Below the pieces are notes generated by a model. It worked only from the letters and a program-made list of their open reading frames with translations, had not been told where the DNA came from and made no database searches. The position numbers and the translations under genes were made by a program. 5,970 bases of DNA, taken from Gemmataceae bacterium. GTDB lineage: Bacteria; Planctomycetota; Planctomycetia; Gemmatales; Gemmataceae. Positions 5,770-5,970 of this stretch are shown here, piece after piece (position 1 is the first letter of the stretch; each line of letters begins with the position of its first letter). Where the stretch lies: positions 1 through 5,970 of the forward strand of contig JAOAAM010000498.1 in assembly GCA_026418875.1 (NCBI GenBank), in the 5' to 3' direction.

Positions 5770-5970
5770 GTGAGCGATTTTCGGATCAATGCTCTGGAGC
5801 AGCTCGCGGAACAAGTTCGTTTCGCCCCGCCGGGAGTCCGGCAGGAGCAGATGGAACGGGCGCGCGCGTTGCGGGAGCAAGTGCGTCCGGGACGCTCTTA
5901 CCCCTACCAGTTCGTCCACTTCCGGATCACGAACTTCCGGACGGAAGAACACCCTGGACTGCTCATCGAG
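5770..5970 (+). CDS. N-terminal fragment, probable planctomycete sigma-70-family factor
   Basis: The frame runs from GTG 5770 to the right edge without a stop, giving 67 residues of a longer protein. There is no signal peptide. The sequence is amphipathic and rich in Gln, Glu and Arg: a helical stretch FRINALEQLAEQVRF, then APPGVRQEQMERARAL (about residues 19-34), then RSYPYQFVHFRITNFRTEEHPGLLI (from about 41). The pattern YPYxFVxFRIT-(6-8)-HP-LLI matches, from memory, the lineage-specific N-terminal extension ahead of the sigma-70 core in many planctomycete factors, where it precedes a conserved acidic helical segment. The core itself (regions 2 and 4) would lie outside the window, so the identification is provisional. 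The gene is first on its strand after a 688-bp spacer. Confidence 0.5.
   Translation, partial: MSDFRINALEQLAEQVRFAPPGVRQEQMERARALREQVRPGRSYPYQFVHFRITNFRTEEHPGLLIE

Noticed and set aside
5307..5789. 160-residue minus-strand open frame starting with a signal-like MIRKSLTWLLLISV
   Set aside because: The hydrophobic start arises opposite the leader and start of the sigma-like gene. The rest has no domain-like pattern and overlaps that gene's ribosome binding site.

Overview
The window reads like a piece of a planctomycete chromosome, probably from the Gemmatales or a related order. The evidence is the GC-rich coding DNA, a secreted DUF1080 (3-keto-disaccharide hydrolase family) gene, a secreted hypothetical protein of a type I associate with planctomycetes, and at the right edge the start of a gene resembling the planctomycete-specific N-terminus of sigma-70 factors. 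The assignment rests on pattern recognition, not a search.

Layout from left to right. (1) Bases 1-533 hold the C-terminal part of a nucleoside:H+ symporter-type MFS transporter (+). (2) Bases 534-814 are noncoding and carry a 21-unit heptanucleotide tandem array (541-687). (3) Bases 815-1567 encode an SDR (-) whose catalytic pattern is that of pteridine reductases (Asp instead of the usual Ser). (4) A 239-bp divergent spacer follows. (5) Bases 1807-2559 hold a DUF1080 gene (+) with a signal peptide, interrupted by an in-frame TAA at codon 147; the rest of the domain continues intact in the same frame. (6) Bases 2603-3628 encode galactose-1-phosphate uridylyltransferase (-). (7) Bases 3762-5081 encode a secreted hypothetical protein (-), upstream of galT on the same strand and possibly cotranscribed with it. 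(8) Bases 5082-5769 are a 688-bp gene-free divergent region with a patch of lower GC and several small dyads. (9) From 5770 to the right edge runs a GTG-started partial gene (+) with a strong Shine-Dalgarno, probably a sigma-70-type factor.

The genes do not form one obvious pathway. GalT belongs to the Leloir pathway, DUF1080 proteins act on sugars outside the cytoplasm, and the transporter family imports nucleosides or similar small molecules, so a loose carbohydrate theme is possible but unproven. I see no mobile element, CRISPR array, RNA gene or defence system. The observations most worth checking are the isolated nonsense codon in the DUF1080 gene, the heptad array, the two-part secreted hypothetical protein, and the long divergent spacer before the sigma-like gene.
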